64,000 nt of DNA, from positions 4,165,001-4,229,000 of the forward strand of contig NZ_CP060084.1 in the NCBI RefSeq assembly GCF_014211975.1, written 5' to 3'. This document shows, in pieces, positions 53,758 through 62,804 of the stretch. The notes beneath the pieces were generated by a model, which was not told where the DNA came from, did not search any database, and saw only the letters and a program-made list of their open reading frames with translations. The DNA comes from Teredinibacter haidensis. Its GTDB lineage: Bacteria > Pseudomonadota > Gammaproteobacteria > Pseudomonadales > Cellvibrionaceae. How positions within the stretch are numbered: the stretch's first letter is position 1; each line of letters starts with the position of its first letter. A program made the translations under genes and the position numbers.

Positions 53758-55230
53758 TTAGGGTTCCGAGATTTTGAGTGTAAAAATGGCGGCGAGAATC
53801 CAAAATATGGCAGCGATAATATAGGCGTAGATAGCCTCGCCAGAAAAAAAAGATTTAATTAATAAGCCGAGAATACTGGCAGCTAGAAGCTGGGGGATAA
53901 CAATAAAAAAATTAAATATGCCCATATACAGGCCCATTTTTCGCTGAGGAATACAATTAGCGAGCATCGCGTAGGGAAGCGATAGAATAGAGGCCCAGGC
54001 GAAGCCGATACCAATCATGGATACTACCAAATAATCCGGGTTACGAATAAACAGAAAAGAAATAAAGCCCACTGAGCCCAATAGCAGACAGATAAAATGC
54101 GTGATCTTTGAACCGAAACGGGTGGCCATTGACGATATCGCAAAAGCGGCTAGAGCCGCAAACCCATTATAGGCAGCAAATAAAACACCGACCCAATCGG
54201 CGCCATCGTTAAAGGCTTTTGAATTTGAATCAGAGGTGCCGAAGTGATAAGCCGTAATAGCGGGTGTGCTATAGATCCACATGGCAAATAGCGCGAACCA
54301 GGAAAAAAATTGCACCACAGCTAATTGCTGCATAACGCGAGGCATATTATTCAGATCATACAAAATATGAAAAAACGCGTTTTTGGTGACCTTGGCATCT
54401 TGCAAATATTTGGCAGCAGCGAGAAGTAGCCCATATATTAGTAGACCCAAACTGATAATGTAAAGTTCTGCCTTAAGTGACATAAGGTAGATAATACCGG
54501 TAGCGACGATACCAGTAATTATCCAGTAATATCGTTTAGCGCCTATTGCCTGGGCCTGTTGATATTCCGATTCGTCTGGCTTGCCGTAAAATAAATTCAG
54601 TTGCTCAGCCGAATATTCTTTACTACTGAACACTGTCCACATTACCGCGAGCAACAGAATAATAGCGCCAGTATAAAACGCATAGTGCACCGATGGAGGA
54701 AGCCCACCCGAGGAGGACGTATTGGATATGCCGAGCCAATTACTGAAAATCCAGGGTAGCGCGGAGGCAACAACAGCGCCGCAGCCAATAAAAAAGCTTT
54801 GCATCAGGTACCCGAGAGGGCGTTGATTTTCCGGGAGGTTGTCGCCAACAAACGCTCGGAAGGGCTCCATGGTGATATTGATAGAGGCATCCATAACCCA
54901 TAGCATGCCGGCAGCGATCCATAAGGTTGGCGAGTGTGGCATTAGTAATAGTGCAACGGTTGTCAGGATTGCGCCGACAAAGAAGAAGGGGCGTCGGCGA
55001 CCAAATCGCGATTGGGTATTGTCGCTGAAGTAGCCGACAATTGGTTGTACAAGCAAGCCAGTGAGAGGGGCTGCAATCCATAAAATAGGTATCTGATCGA
55101 CTTCGGCGCCCAGTGTCTGAAAGATACGGCTAACGTTGGCATTTTGCAGGGCGAAACCAAACTGAATACCTAGAAAACCAAAACACATATTCCAAATTTG
55201 CCAAAAGCTCAGTGCTGGTTTTTGTTGCAT
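53758..55230 (-). CDS. MFS sugar transporter (GPH/maltose type)
   Basis: A 490-residue, 12-helix permease. The early PLTGLLVQPIVGYFSDNTQSRFGRRRPFFFVGA segment (read in part) is typical of the maltose/glucoside branch of the major facilitator and GPH families. The central loop (YSAEQLNLFYGKPDESEYQQ) is cytoplasmic. It would carry maltose or short maltodextrins over the inner membrane. It heads the permease-glucoamylase pair, downstream of a terminator and a palindrome that separate it from the TonB receptor gene. Confidence 0.9.
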   Translation of the reverse strand: MQQKPALSFWQIWNMCFGFLGIQFGFALQNANVSRIFQTLGAEVDQIPILWIAAPLTGLLVQPIVGYFSDNTQSRFGRRRPFFFVGAILTTVALLLMPHSPTLWIAAGMLWVMDASINITMEPFRAFVGDNLPENQRPLGYLMQSFFIGCGAVVASALPWIFSNWLGISNTSSSGGLPPSVHYAFYTGAIILLLAVMWTVFSSKEYSAEQLNLFYGKPDESEYQQAQAIGAKRYYWIITGIVATGIIYLMSLKAELYIISLGLLIYGLLLAAAKYLQDAKVTKNAFFHILYDLNNMPRVMQQLAVVQFFSWFALFAMWIYSTPAITAYHFGTSDSNSKAFNDGADWVGVLFAAYNGFAALAAFAISSMATRFGSKITHFICLLLGSVGFISFLFIRNPDYLVVSMIGIGFAWASILSLPYAMLANCIPQRKMGLYMGIFNFFIVIPQLLAASILGLLIKSFFSGEAIYAYIIAAIFWILAAIFTLKISEP

Positions 55231-55268
55231 GTTGTTTTCCTGTTTGACTAAAACCCAAAAAATCTAGC

Positions 55269-55285
55269 GCGCATAATTTATGCGC
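55269..55285. promoter_or_regulatory. Palindrome upstream of the sugar permease
   Basis: GCGCATAA-T-TTATGCGC is a perfect 8-bp-arm palindrome, 39 bases upstream of the permease start. It differs from the operators at 58284-58339. It may be an operator for another regulator. Confidence 0.4.
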
Positions 55286-55298
55286 CTGGATAAAAGCG

Positions 55299-55327
55299 AA
55301 AAAACCGGCGAAAGGAGTATTCGCCGG
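55299..55327 (-). terminator. Rho-independent terminator after the TonB-dependent receptor
   Basis: Read leftwards, CCGGCGAA and TTCGCCGG form a perfect 8-bp stem with a 7-base loop, followed by TTTTTT. It lies 19 bases beyond the receptor stop, so the receptor and permease genes are separate transcripts, or the permease is expressed by read-through. Confidence 0.85.
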
Positions 55328-55345
55328 TGAAGGGCGTACAGATTT

Positions 55346-58102
55346 CTAAAATCTGTAACTTGCGCCAAGGAGATAGGTCGTACCAAATACTTGATAGTCG
55401 CGAATAAATCCGGTGTCTGGGTTAACGGTTACGTAGGGTTCATTCGTAAGGTTCATGGCTTGAAGTGAAACCGTTAAACCATCGATCGAATCTATACCGG
55501 ATTCAGAAAAATCGTAACTAATTTGGGCGTCCCACAGCTCGCTACCCAATACTTCGGCTTCTTCACGTACGAAACTATTCGCAAAGCGCTCGCCGTTAAA
55601 TTCATCGCGTTTACGCATGCTGGTGCGCAACTGAAAGCCGCGATTTTCGTAGTATAGAGTCATGTTATAAATTTCTTCCGAAAGCCCCGGTACTTTTTGA
55701 TCTTCTCCATCAGCTGTCTCCAGGCTGCTGTCAATAAAGGTAGCGCTCATAATTGCGCCTAAGCCATCCAATGCTTCCGAAAGCAGGTTTGCTGGGAGTA
55801 CGGCAGTAAATTCATAACCGCTAATTCGCCCGCCGTCTGCGTTTACCCAGACGTTAATATTACCGAGCGTCGACTCAACCTGGTCACTAACATCGGGAGG
55901 AAGAATTTCTGCAAAATCGTAGGGCACAATTTCTTTGTATTGCCAACTGTCCAGTTCTTTGTAGAAAGCCGCAACGGAAATGTAGCCGTCATCACTGAAG
56001 TAGTACTCATAACTTAAGTCATACTGGTTGGCCATATTGGGCTTTAGTTCAGGGTTGCCGCCGTCGGCACCGAAGGGTTCGCCACCGGGAATATTCAAGG
56101 TTTGATCAAAGCTGAAGCTATAGCTCGTGTTCATACGATCCATGCGTGATCGGGACATGGTTTTTGCTGCAGCGAAGCGCACCGTCTGTTGCTCGGTAAT
56201 GGGCGCAATAATATTCAAGCTGGGCAGAATGTCACTGTAAGTGGCGCCGCCGTGACTGTCTTGAATATCCACACGGCCTTCGTCATTAATGGCGGCAGCT
56301 TTACCGTCGGAACTTTGATCAGTCTGTACGTACTGCAGACCAATGTTTCCACGTATTGGAAAAAGACCGGTTTCAAATAAAAAGTCAGCTTTAAGGTAGG
56401 ATACGGTAATTTCTTCCGAAACATTCCAGTCGTTTGTTGCTCGTGAGATAACCGTTAGATCTTCGGGTGTTTCGGTATAGTAGCCATCCTTCCACAACTG
56501 ATAGGAATCGTAGGAAACCATTTTCCCCATGCCGATAAAGTTGAGGGAAGTATCGGATAGACGGTATCGCTCTGGAATAGGTAGTGTGTCGGGATAATTG
56601 TCGAGCGTTAGGTATACGCCTGAATCAGCTTTGGTTTTAGTTCGCTCACTGTAATTGATTCCGCCTTGAAGAGCGCTAATAAATCCATCGTCAAAGGTTT
56701 TGGTAATCGATATGCGAACTGCATCCAGTTCGTCTTCAACGGTCGGCATATTGATAAAACCGTCCTGTGCATCGGCAGGTACGGTTTCGCCATTACCCCA
56801 GTTGAGTGCCCCCCCCAGCTCAATTAGAGAATCGTCGCTGTAGTCGAGTATGGGGGAAAACATCACACCGCGATCACCCAGCATTTCAAAATGGATTTCA
56901 TCTTCCTCACCAACGTTAATGCCTCGACCTGTGCCGGCGTAGCTTTCCAGGCTGAAGATGTCGCGTTGAATGTCGGAATGAGAAATATCGCCCTCAATAT
57001 CGAGGTCGTCGGTAAAACTGTACGCAACGTTTAAACCGAATGCGCTCATTTCGGCTTCTCTCTTTTCAAAATCGTTGCGAACTTGAACCTGTGTTCCGTG
57101 GAGTATGCCTTCTGTGACAAAGTTGTTTTCTAGACTAAGCGTTTCGATAACTTCGTTGTCTCCGCCCTGACTCCAATAACCGGGGATTTCGATGCCGCGC
57201 AGAATTTTTTCATCTGCGAAGTCAATATAAAGCGCGTCACCGGTTACTTTCAATTTCTCACTGGGTTTGTATTCAATGACGCCCATAATGGTCGAACGGT
57301 CGAGAACGGATGAGCGAACAAAGGGTTTGGCGCCCCCCAGCACATAGTTATCGTCGTCGTTTTGGGGGTAACCCCAGGCGTTCCAACGCTCTTCCTGGTT
57401 GGGCGATTCCATTTTCGCTATCGCCAGTGCTATCCCTACGGTGTCATCCATCATTTGGTCGATATAGGAAAAAGTACCACGATAACCCTGTTCTTGTCCG
57501 TCGGGATTGAGCTCTCCCAAATTGTTTTGCTCGAGTGCGCCATTGAGTTGAATAATACGTTCGCTGCGGTCGAGGGGTTTAACCGTTTCCAGATCGATGG
57601 TACCGGCGATGCCCTGCGTCAGCAGCCCCGCGTGGGGGGATTTGTAAACAGTAACGCCAGACATTATTTCTGATGGGTAAAGATCGAATTCAATACCTCG
57701 GTTATCGCCGATAGAAACTTGTTCGCGGCCATTTAGGGTGGTGGCACTGAAGTTTTCACCGAGTCCACGTACAGAAACGGAGCTGGCACGGCCATCCAAG
57801 CGCTGTGCCGCCAAGCCAGGCAGACGAGCGATAGATTCTGCAATACTTGAATCGGGAAGTTTGCCAATATCTTCTGCGGATATTGCCTCTACCACCGTGG
57901 TGGCACTACGTTTTGTTTCGATCGAATCCATAATACTTTTGCGGAAACCGGTTACGATAAGCTCTTCTTCAAGATGCTGGTCGTTGAGGCCGTCTTCTTG
58001 GGCTAGTGTATTTACGCTACTGATATTTACGATGCCTCCAAGAACAATGGAAGAAATCGTAAGTGCCAATTTGTTTCGTTGGAAAGCGGGTAGGATTTTC
58101 AT
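55346..58102 (-). CDS. TonB-dependent receptor, maltodextrin type
   Basis: A 918-residue outer-membrane receptor of the Xanthomonas/Caulobacter TonB class (MalA-like). It has a signal peptide (about residues 1-35), the TonB box region EELIVTGFRKSIMDSIETKR, plug motifs LPDSSIAESIARLPG and VRGLGENFSATTLNGREQ, and a 22-strand barrel ending in LLGASYRF with the terminal aromatic. Context (glucoamylase, permease, MalQ) points to maltodextrin or starch fragments as ligand. It is divergent from malQ across a 456-bp gap with paired operators. Confidence 0.92.
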   Translation of the reverse strand: MKILPAFQRNKLALTISSIVLGGIVNISSVNTLAQEDGLNDQHLEEELIVTGFRKSIMDSIETKRSATTVVEAISAEDIGKLPDSSIAESIARLPGLAAQRLDGRASSVSVRGLGENFSATTLNGREQVSIGDNRGIEFDLYPSEIMSGVTVYKSPHAGLLTQGIAGTIDLETVKPLDRSERIIQLNGALEQNNLGELNPDGQEQGYRGTFSYIDQMMDDTVGIALAIAKMESPNQEERWNAWGYPQNDDDNYVLGGAKPFVRSSVLDRSTIMGVIEYKPSEKLKVTGDALYIDFADEKILRGIEIPGYWSQGGDNEVIETLSLENNFVTEGILHGTQVQVRNDFEKREAEMSAFGLNVAYSFTDDLDIEGDISHSDIQRDIFSLESYAGTGRGINVGEEDEIHFEMLGDRGVMFSPILDYSDDSLIELGGALNWGNGETVPADAQDGFINMPTVEDELDAVRISITKTFDDGFISALQGGINYSERTKTKADSGVYLTLDNYPDTLPIPERYRLSDTSLNFIGMGKMVSYDSYQLWKDGYYTETPEDLTVISRATNDWNVSEEITVSYLKADFLFETGLFPIRGNIGLQYVQTDQSSDGKAAAINDEGRVDIQDSHGGATYSDILPSLNIIAPITEQQTVRFAAAKTMSRSRMDRMNTSYSFSFDQTLNIPGGEPFGADGGNPELKPNMANQYDLSYEYYFSDDGYISVAAFYKELDSWQYKEIVPYDFAEILPPDVSDQVESTLGNINVWVNADGGRISGYEFTAVLPANLLSEALDGLGAIMSATFIDSSLETADGEDQKVPGLSEEIYNMTLYYENRGFQLRTSMRKRDEFNGERFANSFVREEAEVLGSELWDAQISYDFSESGIDSIDGLTVSLQAMNLTNEPYVTVNPDTGFIRDYQVFGTTYLLGASYRF

Positions 58103-58283
58103 CTAAGTTCCTCACTTTTATTATGTTACGAATACTGTGAAGTAAAACTGTTGATCTATCTGGGTTCACTTCGTTAACTTTTTCGATCTTTATGGCTTTG
58201 AAATTCGGGTCAAAAAAATCGAGTTACGAGGAATTGCCGTCGATGCACAAGCTTAAACTGGTCGATTTTGCTGTAACAAGTTT

Positions 58284-58299
58284 TTGCATACGTATTCAT
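58284..58299. promoter_or_regulatory. LacI-type operator candidate 1
   Basis: TTGCATACGTATTCAT is an imperfect palindrome with the central CG typical of LacI-family sites (ATACGTAT core). Its reverse complement matches the second site at 14 of 16 positions. The centres are 40 bp apart, about four helical turns. The likely ligand is the LacI-type regulator at 50134-51192. Confidence 0.6.
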
Positions 58300-58323
58300 A
58301 CGACAAAAAGGCGACAAATATTT

Positions 58324-58339
58324 ATGAATAGGTATGCAT
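58324..58339. promoter_or_regulatory. LacI-type operator candidate 2
   Basis: ATGAATAGGTATGCAT is the inverted near-copy of the site at 58284-58299, with a GG instead of CG centre. Together they could bind one tetramer or two dimers on the same DNA face and control both the receptor and malQ promoters. Confidence 0.55.
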
Positions 58340-58558
58340 TGAATTGCGAAAACTGTGTAAATGAATAGATTAAATAGCAGGATTTGGATAAAGGGGTTTG
58401 ATCCAATCGCTTATATTTTTTTGCTCTAGTGGTTAATTTCACTATAGAGGGCTATAACTCTTAGGTGTTGAGCAGTGTGTCAATATTTTTGTGACTAGAG
58501 GGGATTTTTTCGGATCGATTGCTATTGGGTCTATCGCTTATGGAGGTGTTAAGTATTT

Positions 58559-60115
58559 ATGTCTACGGATAAACGAGGTTCAGATAAAGCACGTGGTAGT
58601 AAACATTCAGGACTGATGGGCGAGAGGTCTTGCGGTGTGCTATTGCATATTTCCAGTTTGCCTTCTGAGTACGGGATTGGCGATATGGGAGCTGCGGCTT
58701 ATTTTTTTGCCCGGCAGCTGCGGTCAGCAGGCCAAAAATATTGGCAAATGCTGCCCTTAAATCCGTCCAACGCCGCCTCTGGAGAATCGCCTTATTTTAG
58801 CAGTTCTGCTTTTGCGGGAAATCCGTTGCTTATTGATCTTCAGGCGCTAATCGACGAAGGTTTAATCGATCCGGCGGAGTTTACCGTGCCGGATTCTCTG
58901 CCCGATAATGAAGTGGATTTTACCCGGGTGCGCGAATTTAAGTTGGCAGTCTTGTATAAAGCGGCAAAAAAAATTTTACAAAAAAGCAATCTTTCTGGTT
59001 TTAGAGAATTTTGTACGCTGCAAAGAAAATGGCTAGATGATTTTGTTCTTTTTACCGTCTTGCTAAAGCGAGAAGGGAAAAGATCCTGGAGTGAGTGGCC
59101 TGAGGCATTACGTGATCGTCACCCCAAGGCTCTGGACGAGGCGAGGCAGGAGCTGAGCGGGAAGCTGGAACAGGAAAAAGTCCTGCAATATATTTTCTTT
59201 ACACAGTGGCAGAGTCTTAAAAACTACTGCAACAGTATTGGCCTAGATATCTTTGGTGATATGCCGATTTATGTGAGCTACGAAAGTGCCGATGTTTGGG
59301 CGAACAGCCAATACTTTAAACTGGATGCTGAGCGAAAGCCGACTTTTGTTTCGGGTGTTCCGCCGGATTACTTTAGCGCCACAGGTCAGCTGTGGAATAA
59401 CCCGGTTTATAATTGGGAGTGTCTGCGGGCAGACCACTATCAGTGGTGGGTGCAGAGGATGGCGGCGTTGTTCGAGCGCTTTGATATCGTTCGTATTGAT
59501 CATTTTCGAGGTTTAGTGCAGTACTGGGAAGTGCCTGCGGGGCAGGCGACGGCAATCAATGGCCGTTGGCGGGATGTTCCAAGCTACGACTTTTTTAATG
59601 CGCTCCTATCTGCATTTACACACTTCCCCGTTGTTGTAGAAGATCTTGGTATTATTACGCCGGATGTTGTGGCTGTAAAAGAGCACTATGATTTTCCCGG
59701 TATGCTGGTTCTACAGTTCGCTTTTTTTGCTGAACAGGATGAAGATGAAAACCCCTATCTCCCACCTAACCACGTTAGAAACGCGTTGGCTTATTTAGGT
59801 TCTCACGATAATACGACCGCACGGGCCTGGTACGAAGAGGCCGATGTCGACGTACGCCAACGTTTGGAAGCCTTCCTGGAAAACGATACTCAAAAGCTGA
59901 CGGTTGTGGAACAGCTCTTGGATCTATTGATGTCTTCAAAGGCTGATATTGCTATTGTCACAGTACAGGATGTACTGAATTTACCCGCTAGCGCTAGAAT
60001 GAACGACCCCGCTGTTAACGAAGGTAACTGGAAGTGGCGGTTAAGCCAGAACCAGTTCGATGCCTTACCAATAGCGTATCTTGCGGAACTTACGCAGAAA
60101 TACCAGCGCAGCTAG
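58559..60115 (+). CDS. malQ: 4-alpha-glucanotransferase MalQ (GH77)
   Basis: A 518-residue amylomaltase that disproportionates maltodextrins in the cytoplasm. It has the GH77 opening SCGVLLHISSLPSEYGIGDMG (read in part), FGDMPIYVSYESADVWAN, the nucleophile Asp in DIVRIDHFRG, the acid/base Glu in VVVEDLGIITPDV and the stabilising Asp in GSHDNTTARAWY. Length is that of bacterial MalQ of the short type. A polar 20-residue N-terminal extension precedes the domain. It is divergent from the receptor gene. Confidence 0.95.
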   Translation: MSTDKRGSDKARGSKHSGLMGERSCGVLLHISSLPSEYGIGDMGAAAYFFARQLRSAGQKYWQMLPLNPSNAASGESPYFSSSAFAGNPLLIDLQALIDEGLIDPAEFTVPDSLPDNEVDFTRVREFKLAVLYKAAKKILQKSNLSGFREFCTLQRKWLDDFVLFTVLLKREGKRSWSEWPEALRDRHPKALDEARQELSGKLEQEKVLQYIFFTQWQSLKNYCNSIGLDIFGDMPIYVSYESADVWANSQYFKLDAERKPTFVSGVPPDYFSATGQLWNNPVYNWECLRADHYQWWVQRMAALFERFDIVRIDHFRGLVQYWEVPAGQATAINGRWRDVPSYDFFNALLSAFTHFPVVVEDLGIITPDVVAVKEHYDFPGMLVLQFAFFAEQDEDENPYLPPNHVRNALAYLGSHDNTTARAWYEEADVDVRQRLEAFLENDTQKLTVVEQLLDLLMSSKADIAIVTVQDVLNLPASARMNDPAVNEGNWKWRLSQNQFDALPIAYLAELTQKYQRS

Positions 60116-60218
60116 TAGAGATTGCGTTTATTACTGTGCGGGGTGCTGTGGATACGGTAGGAAAAAATCATCCTCCGGTGGTTGAGGTCGGTGGGTGGAA
60201 ACGTTTTTCAACGGCCGG

Positions 60219-61133
60219 CTAGTGTAATAATGTTTTCGGGTTGCCAAAAAGTTTTTCTATATCGGCATCTTTGAAAGAATAGTGTTTGCCGCAAAACTGG
60301 CAATCTATGGTGATCTTCCCTTTTTGTTTTAGTAAGTCGACGGCTTCTTCACGCCCCAGAGACACAATAGCATTTTCGCTGCGCTGGCGAGTGCAGCTAC
60401 ATTTGAAACGAATATCTCTCGCCGGGAACAGTCGACATTCCATTTCGTTAAACAAACGAAAAAGCAATTGCTCGTGGGGAAGGCTAAATAATTCGTCTTC
60501 GGTCAAGGTGTTGGCTAATTGTAGGGATGTCTCCCAAATTTCTCGACGTTGTTCAGTGTCAGTAATTTGTTGCGGAGGAAGGCTCTGCAGCATTAAACCG
60601 CCACAGTTTTTTTCGTCGGCAAATAGCCAGATGTGGGTGGGTAGCTGTTCAGACTGCTCGAAGTAATGCGCTAAACAATCACCCAGATTATCGCCTTCGA
60701 GAGGGACGATGCCTTGGTAGCGTTCACCCTTCACCGGGTCTATTGTCAGCGTTAGCACGCCGTTGCCAACCAGCGAGCGAAGGTTGGAGGTGTCGAACAG
60801 GTTGGCATCGGGCAGCGCATCGCCACTGTGGAGTTGCTGGTTGATTCTCAAAATCGCGCGAACGTGACCTTGATCGGTAGCTTCGGCCATAATCAGTGGC
60901 ACTTTACCGTCGCCGCGGACCTGTAAGGTCAGCGTACCTTCAAACTTTAAGGTTTCACTCAGGAGTGCGACGGCGGCAACAAATTCCCCCAGTGTGGGCA
61001 GTAATACCGGAGGCAAGGTTTGCTGCAGCAGAACTTCGCGATAGCTTTTCTCGAGTGAGACGATTTCGCCGCGAATATCAGTTTTATCAAAAAGAAACCT
61101 GTGGGTTTTATCGTGAGTCAGTTTGGCAGTCAT
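60219..61133 (-). CDS. hslO: Redox-regulated chaperone Hsp33
   Basis: A 304-residue Hsp33, which is activated by oxidation and unfolding. The zinc site is at the C-terminus: CxC in FKCSCTRQRSE and CxxC in IDCQFCGKHYSF. The N-terminal substrate domain has DIRGEIVSLEKSYREVL and LTLQVRGDGKVPLIMAEA. It follows hslR directly, with its ATG right after the hslR stop, as in many gammaproteobacteria. Confidence 0.96.
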   Translation of the reverse strand: MTAKLTHDKTHRFLFDKTDIRGEIVSLEKSYREVLLQQTLPPVLLPTLGEFVAAVALLSETLKFEGTLTLQVRGDGKVPLIMAEATDQGHVRAILRINQQLHSGDALPDANLFDTSNLRSLVGNGVLTLTIDPVKGERYQGIVPLEGDNLGDCLAHYFEQSEQLPTHIWLFADEKNCGGLMLQSLPPQQITDTEQRREIWETSLQLANTLTEDELFSLPHEQLLFRLFNEMECRLFPARDIRFKCSCTRQRSENAIVSLGREEAVDLLKQKGKITIDCQFCGKHYSFKDADIEKLFGNPKTLLH

Positions 61134-61520
61134 TTATGGCTCTTGAGTATTAATACGTTTAAATCGGTGGATCTGGCGACGTTGCTTGGTGGTGGGTTTT
61201 GTATCGCCATGCAAACTTCCCATCGCTTTTCGCTGCTCCGCTTTTATTGTACGAGCGGTTGTGCTCTGTTCGGTTTCCAGATATAGCAATGCCGCCTCTG
61301 GCGCGCCGCGACGCTGATCGGAGAGGGCAATAATATCCACCACTTTTTCATCCCAGCTCTGACGAATCGTCAGCTGCATACCGACTTCGACATCTTTGCT
61401 AGGTTTCACTCGCGCGCCGTCTAAATGCACCTTGCCACCATCGATGGCCTGTTTGGCGAGGTTGCGGGTTTTAAAAAAGCGAGCGGCCCAAAGCCACTTG
61501 TCGATACGAACTTTATCCAT
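61134..61520 (-). CDS. hslR: Heat-shock protein 15 (ribosome-associated S4 protein)
   Basis: A 128-residue S4-domain RNA-binding protein: VRIDKWLWAARFFKTRNLAKQAIDGGKVHLDG (read in part) and KPSKDVEVGMQLTI, followed by a basic tail (KPTTKQRRQIHRFKR). Hsp15 rescues stalled 50S subunits carrying nascent chains. It is co-transcribed with hslO and yrfG. Confidence 0.94.
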   Translation of the reverse strand: MDKVRIDKWLWAARFFKTRNLAKQAIDGGKVHLDGARVKPSKDVEVGMQLTIRQSWDEKVVDIIALSDQRRGAPEAALLYLETEQSTTARTIKAEQRKAMGSLHGDTKPTTKQRRQIHRFKRINTQEP

Positions 61521-61533
61521 GGGTTTCTGGGTA

Positions 61534-62202
61534 TTAGTTGGCGTGAATAGAAGGCGGCATTATTTCATCAAAATGACAAATGTCGAGGAATTTTTCCGAG
61601 CGCCTGGGTGGTTTTTGGCTATCGGGTTGGTTGATACAAACCAGGTTGGCAATGCCGAACTGGGCAGCGCTTTCGAGTACGCGGTGAGTGTCGTCGATAA
61701 AGACGGTACGTTTCGGGTCAAAGTGTTCACGTGCCTGAAGTTCGTGCCAGAAGCGAATATCTTCTTTGGGAAGATTGTATTCGTGGGAAGAAATCACGAT
61801 ATCTAGCCAGCGGTCGATCTTGGTAATATTCAGCTTTAATTCAAGGCCCTTGGGGTGGGCGTTGGTAATCAGAACCAGCTTTTTCTTCAACTGGCGCAGG
61901 GTGCTGAGAAAGTCCTTAGCATAGGGGCGAAGCTGAATTTTGTGCTGAATCTCCCGCTTAAGTGCGGGGATATCCATTTTGACCAGATCGGACCAGTGGT
62001 CGAGGCAATACCACTTCAAACTGCCTTCATAAAGGCGAATATGCTCCATTAAAAACCGATTGGCTTCTTCTTCGCTTACCTTGTGAGCCTCGGCGTAACG
62101 CAGGGGCAGGTGGGTGAGCCAAAAATAATTATCGAAATGGAGATCGAGTAAGGTTCCGTCCATATCGAGTAACACCGTATCAATCGTTTGCCAATCAATC
62201 AT
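61534..62202 (-). CDS. yrfG: HAD-family GMP/IMP nucleotidase YrfG
   Basis: A 222-residue HAD phosphatase with motif I VLLDMDGTLLDLHFDN, motif II VLITNAH and motif III/IV KEDIRFWHELQ…TVFIDDTHRVL. In E. coli YrfG hydrolyses GMP and IMP, and the yrfG-hslR-hslO order is conserved. It is divergent from nudE with a 38-base gap. Confidence 0.9.
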   Translation of the reverse strand: MIDWQTIDTVLLDMDGTLLDLHFDNYFWLTHLPLRYAEAHKVSEEEANRFLMEHIRLYEGSLKWYCLDHWSDLVKMDIPALKREIQHKIQLRPYAKDFLSTLRQLKKKLVLITNAHPKGLELKLNITKIDRWLDIVISSHEYNLPKEDIRFWHELQAREHFDPKRTVFIDDTHRVLESAAQFGIANLVCINQPDSQKPPRRSEKFLDICHFDEIMPPSIHAN

Positions 62203-62240
62203 TGCTATAATGCCGGTTCCCTGCCCATTGGAAAGTTGTC

Positions 62241-62795
62241 ATGCCGGTAAAACCTCAGATATTAAAATGTCAAAAAGTTGCGCGCAGCCGCCTGTTTTGC
62301 GTAGAGCAAGTCGAACTGCGTTTCAGCAACGGCGCAGAGAGAACCTATGAACGGTTGGCCTCCGGCGATCATGCGGCGGTGATTATAGTACCAATGCTCG
62401 ATGACGACAGGGTACTGTTAATTCGCGAATATGGCGTAGGGGTGGAAGATTACGCCTTGGGCCTGCCCAAAGGCCGAGTGGAGCAGGGGGAGGATTCGCT
62501 GCTGGCGGCCAACCGTGAGCTGATGGAGGAAGTGGGCTACGGCGCTAAAATCCTAAGGCCACTAAAGCTGGTGAGCCAGTCTCCAAGCTATATGCAGCAC
62601 CATACCCAGATTGTTCTTGCCCAGGATCTCTACCCTCAAACAGCCGAAGGGGATGAGCCGGAACCATTGGAGGTGGAGGTGTATCGTTTATCCGAGCTGG
62701 ACAAGCTGATTATGCGGGAAGATTTTTCCGAAGCGCGTTCCATTGCGGCACTCTATATGGCCCGGGATATTCTGGCCAACGATCACCAATCTTAA
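62241..62795 (+). CDS. nudE: ADP compounds hydrolase NudE (Nudix)
   Basis: A 184-residue Nudix hydrolase for ADP-ribose, NADH and similar compounds. The Nudix box is in GLPKGRVEQGEDSLLAANRELMEEVGYGA (read in part) with RELMEEVG intact. The nudE-cysQ pair, with yrfG divergent, is a conserved gammaproteobacterial arrangement. It ends 9 bases before cysQ. Confidence 0.94.
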   Translation: MPVKPQILKCQKVARSRLFCVEQVELRFSNGAERTYERLASGDHAAVIIVPMLDDDRVLLIREYGVGVEDYALGLPKGRVEQGEDSLLAANRELMEEVGYGAKILRPLKLVSQSPSYMQHHTQIVLAQDLYPQTAEGDEPEPLEVEVYRLSELDKLIMREDFSEARSIAALYMARDILANDHQS

Positions 62796-62804
62796 GGAAA
62801 CGGT

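Larger units (their letters stand above)
58103..58558. other. Divergent regulatory gap between receptor gene and malQ
   Basis: No credible gene lies in these 456 bases. The gap is A+T-rich and contains two matching 16-bp operator candidates (58284-58299 and 58324-58339). A GGAGGTG site precedes malQ by 12 bases. Confidence 0.6.
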
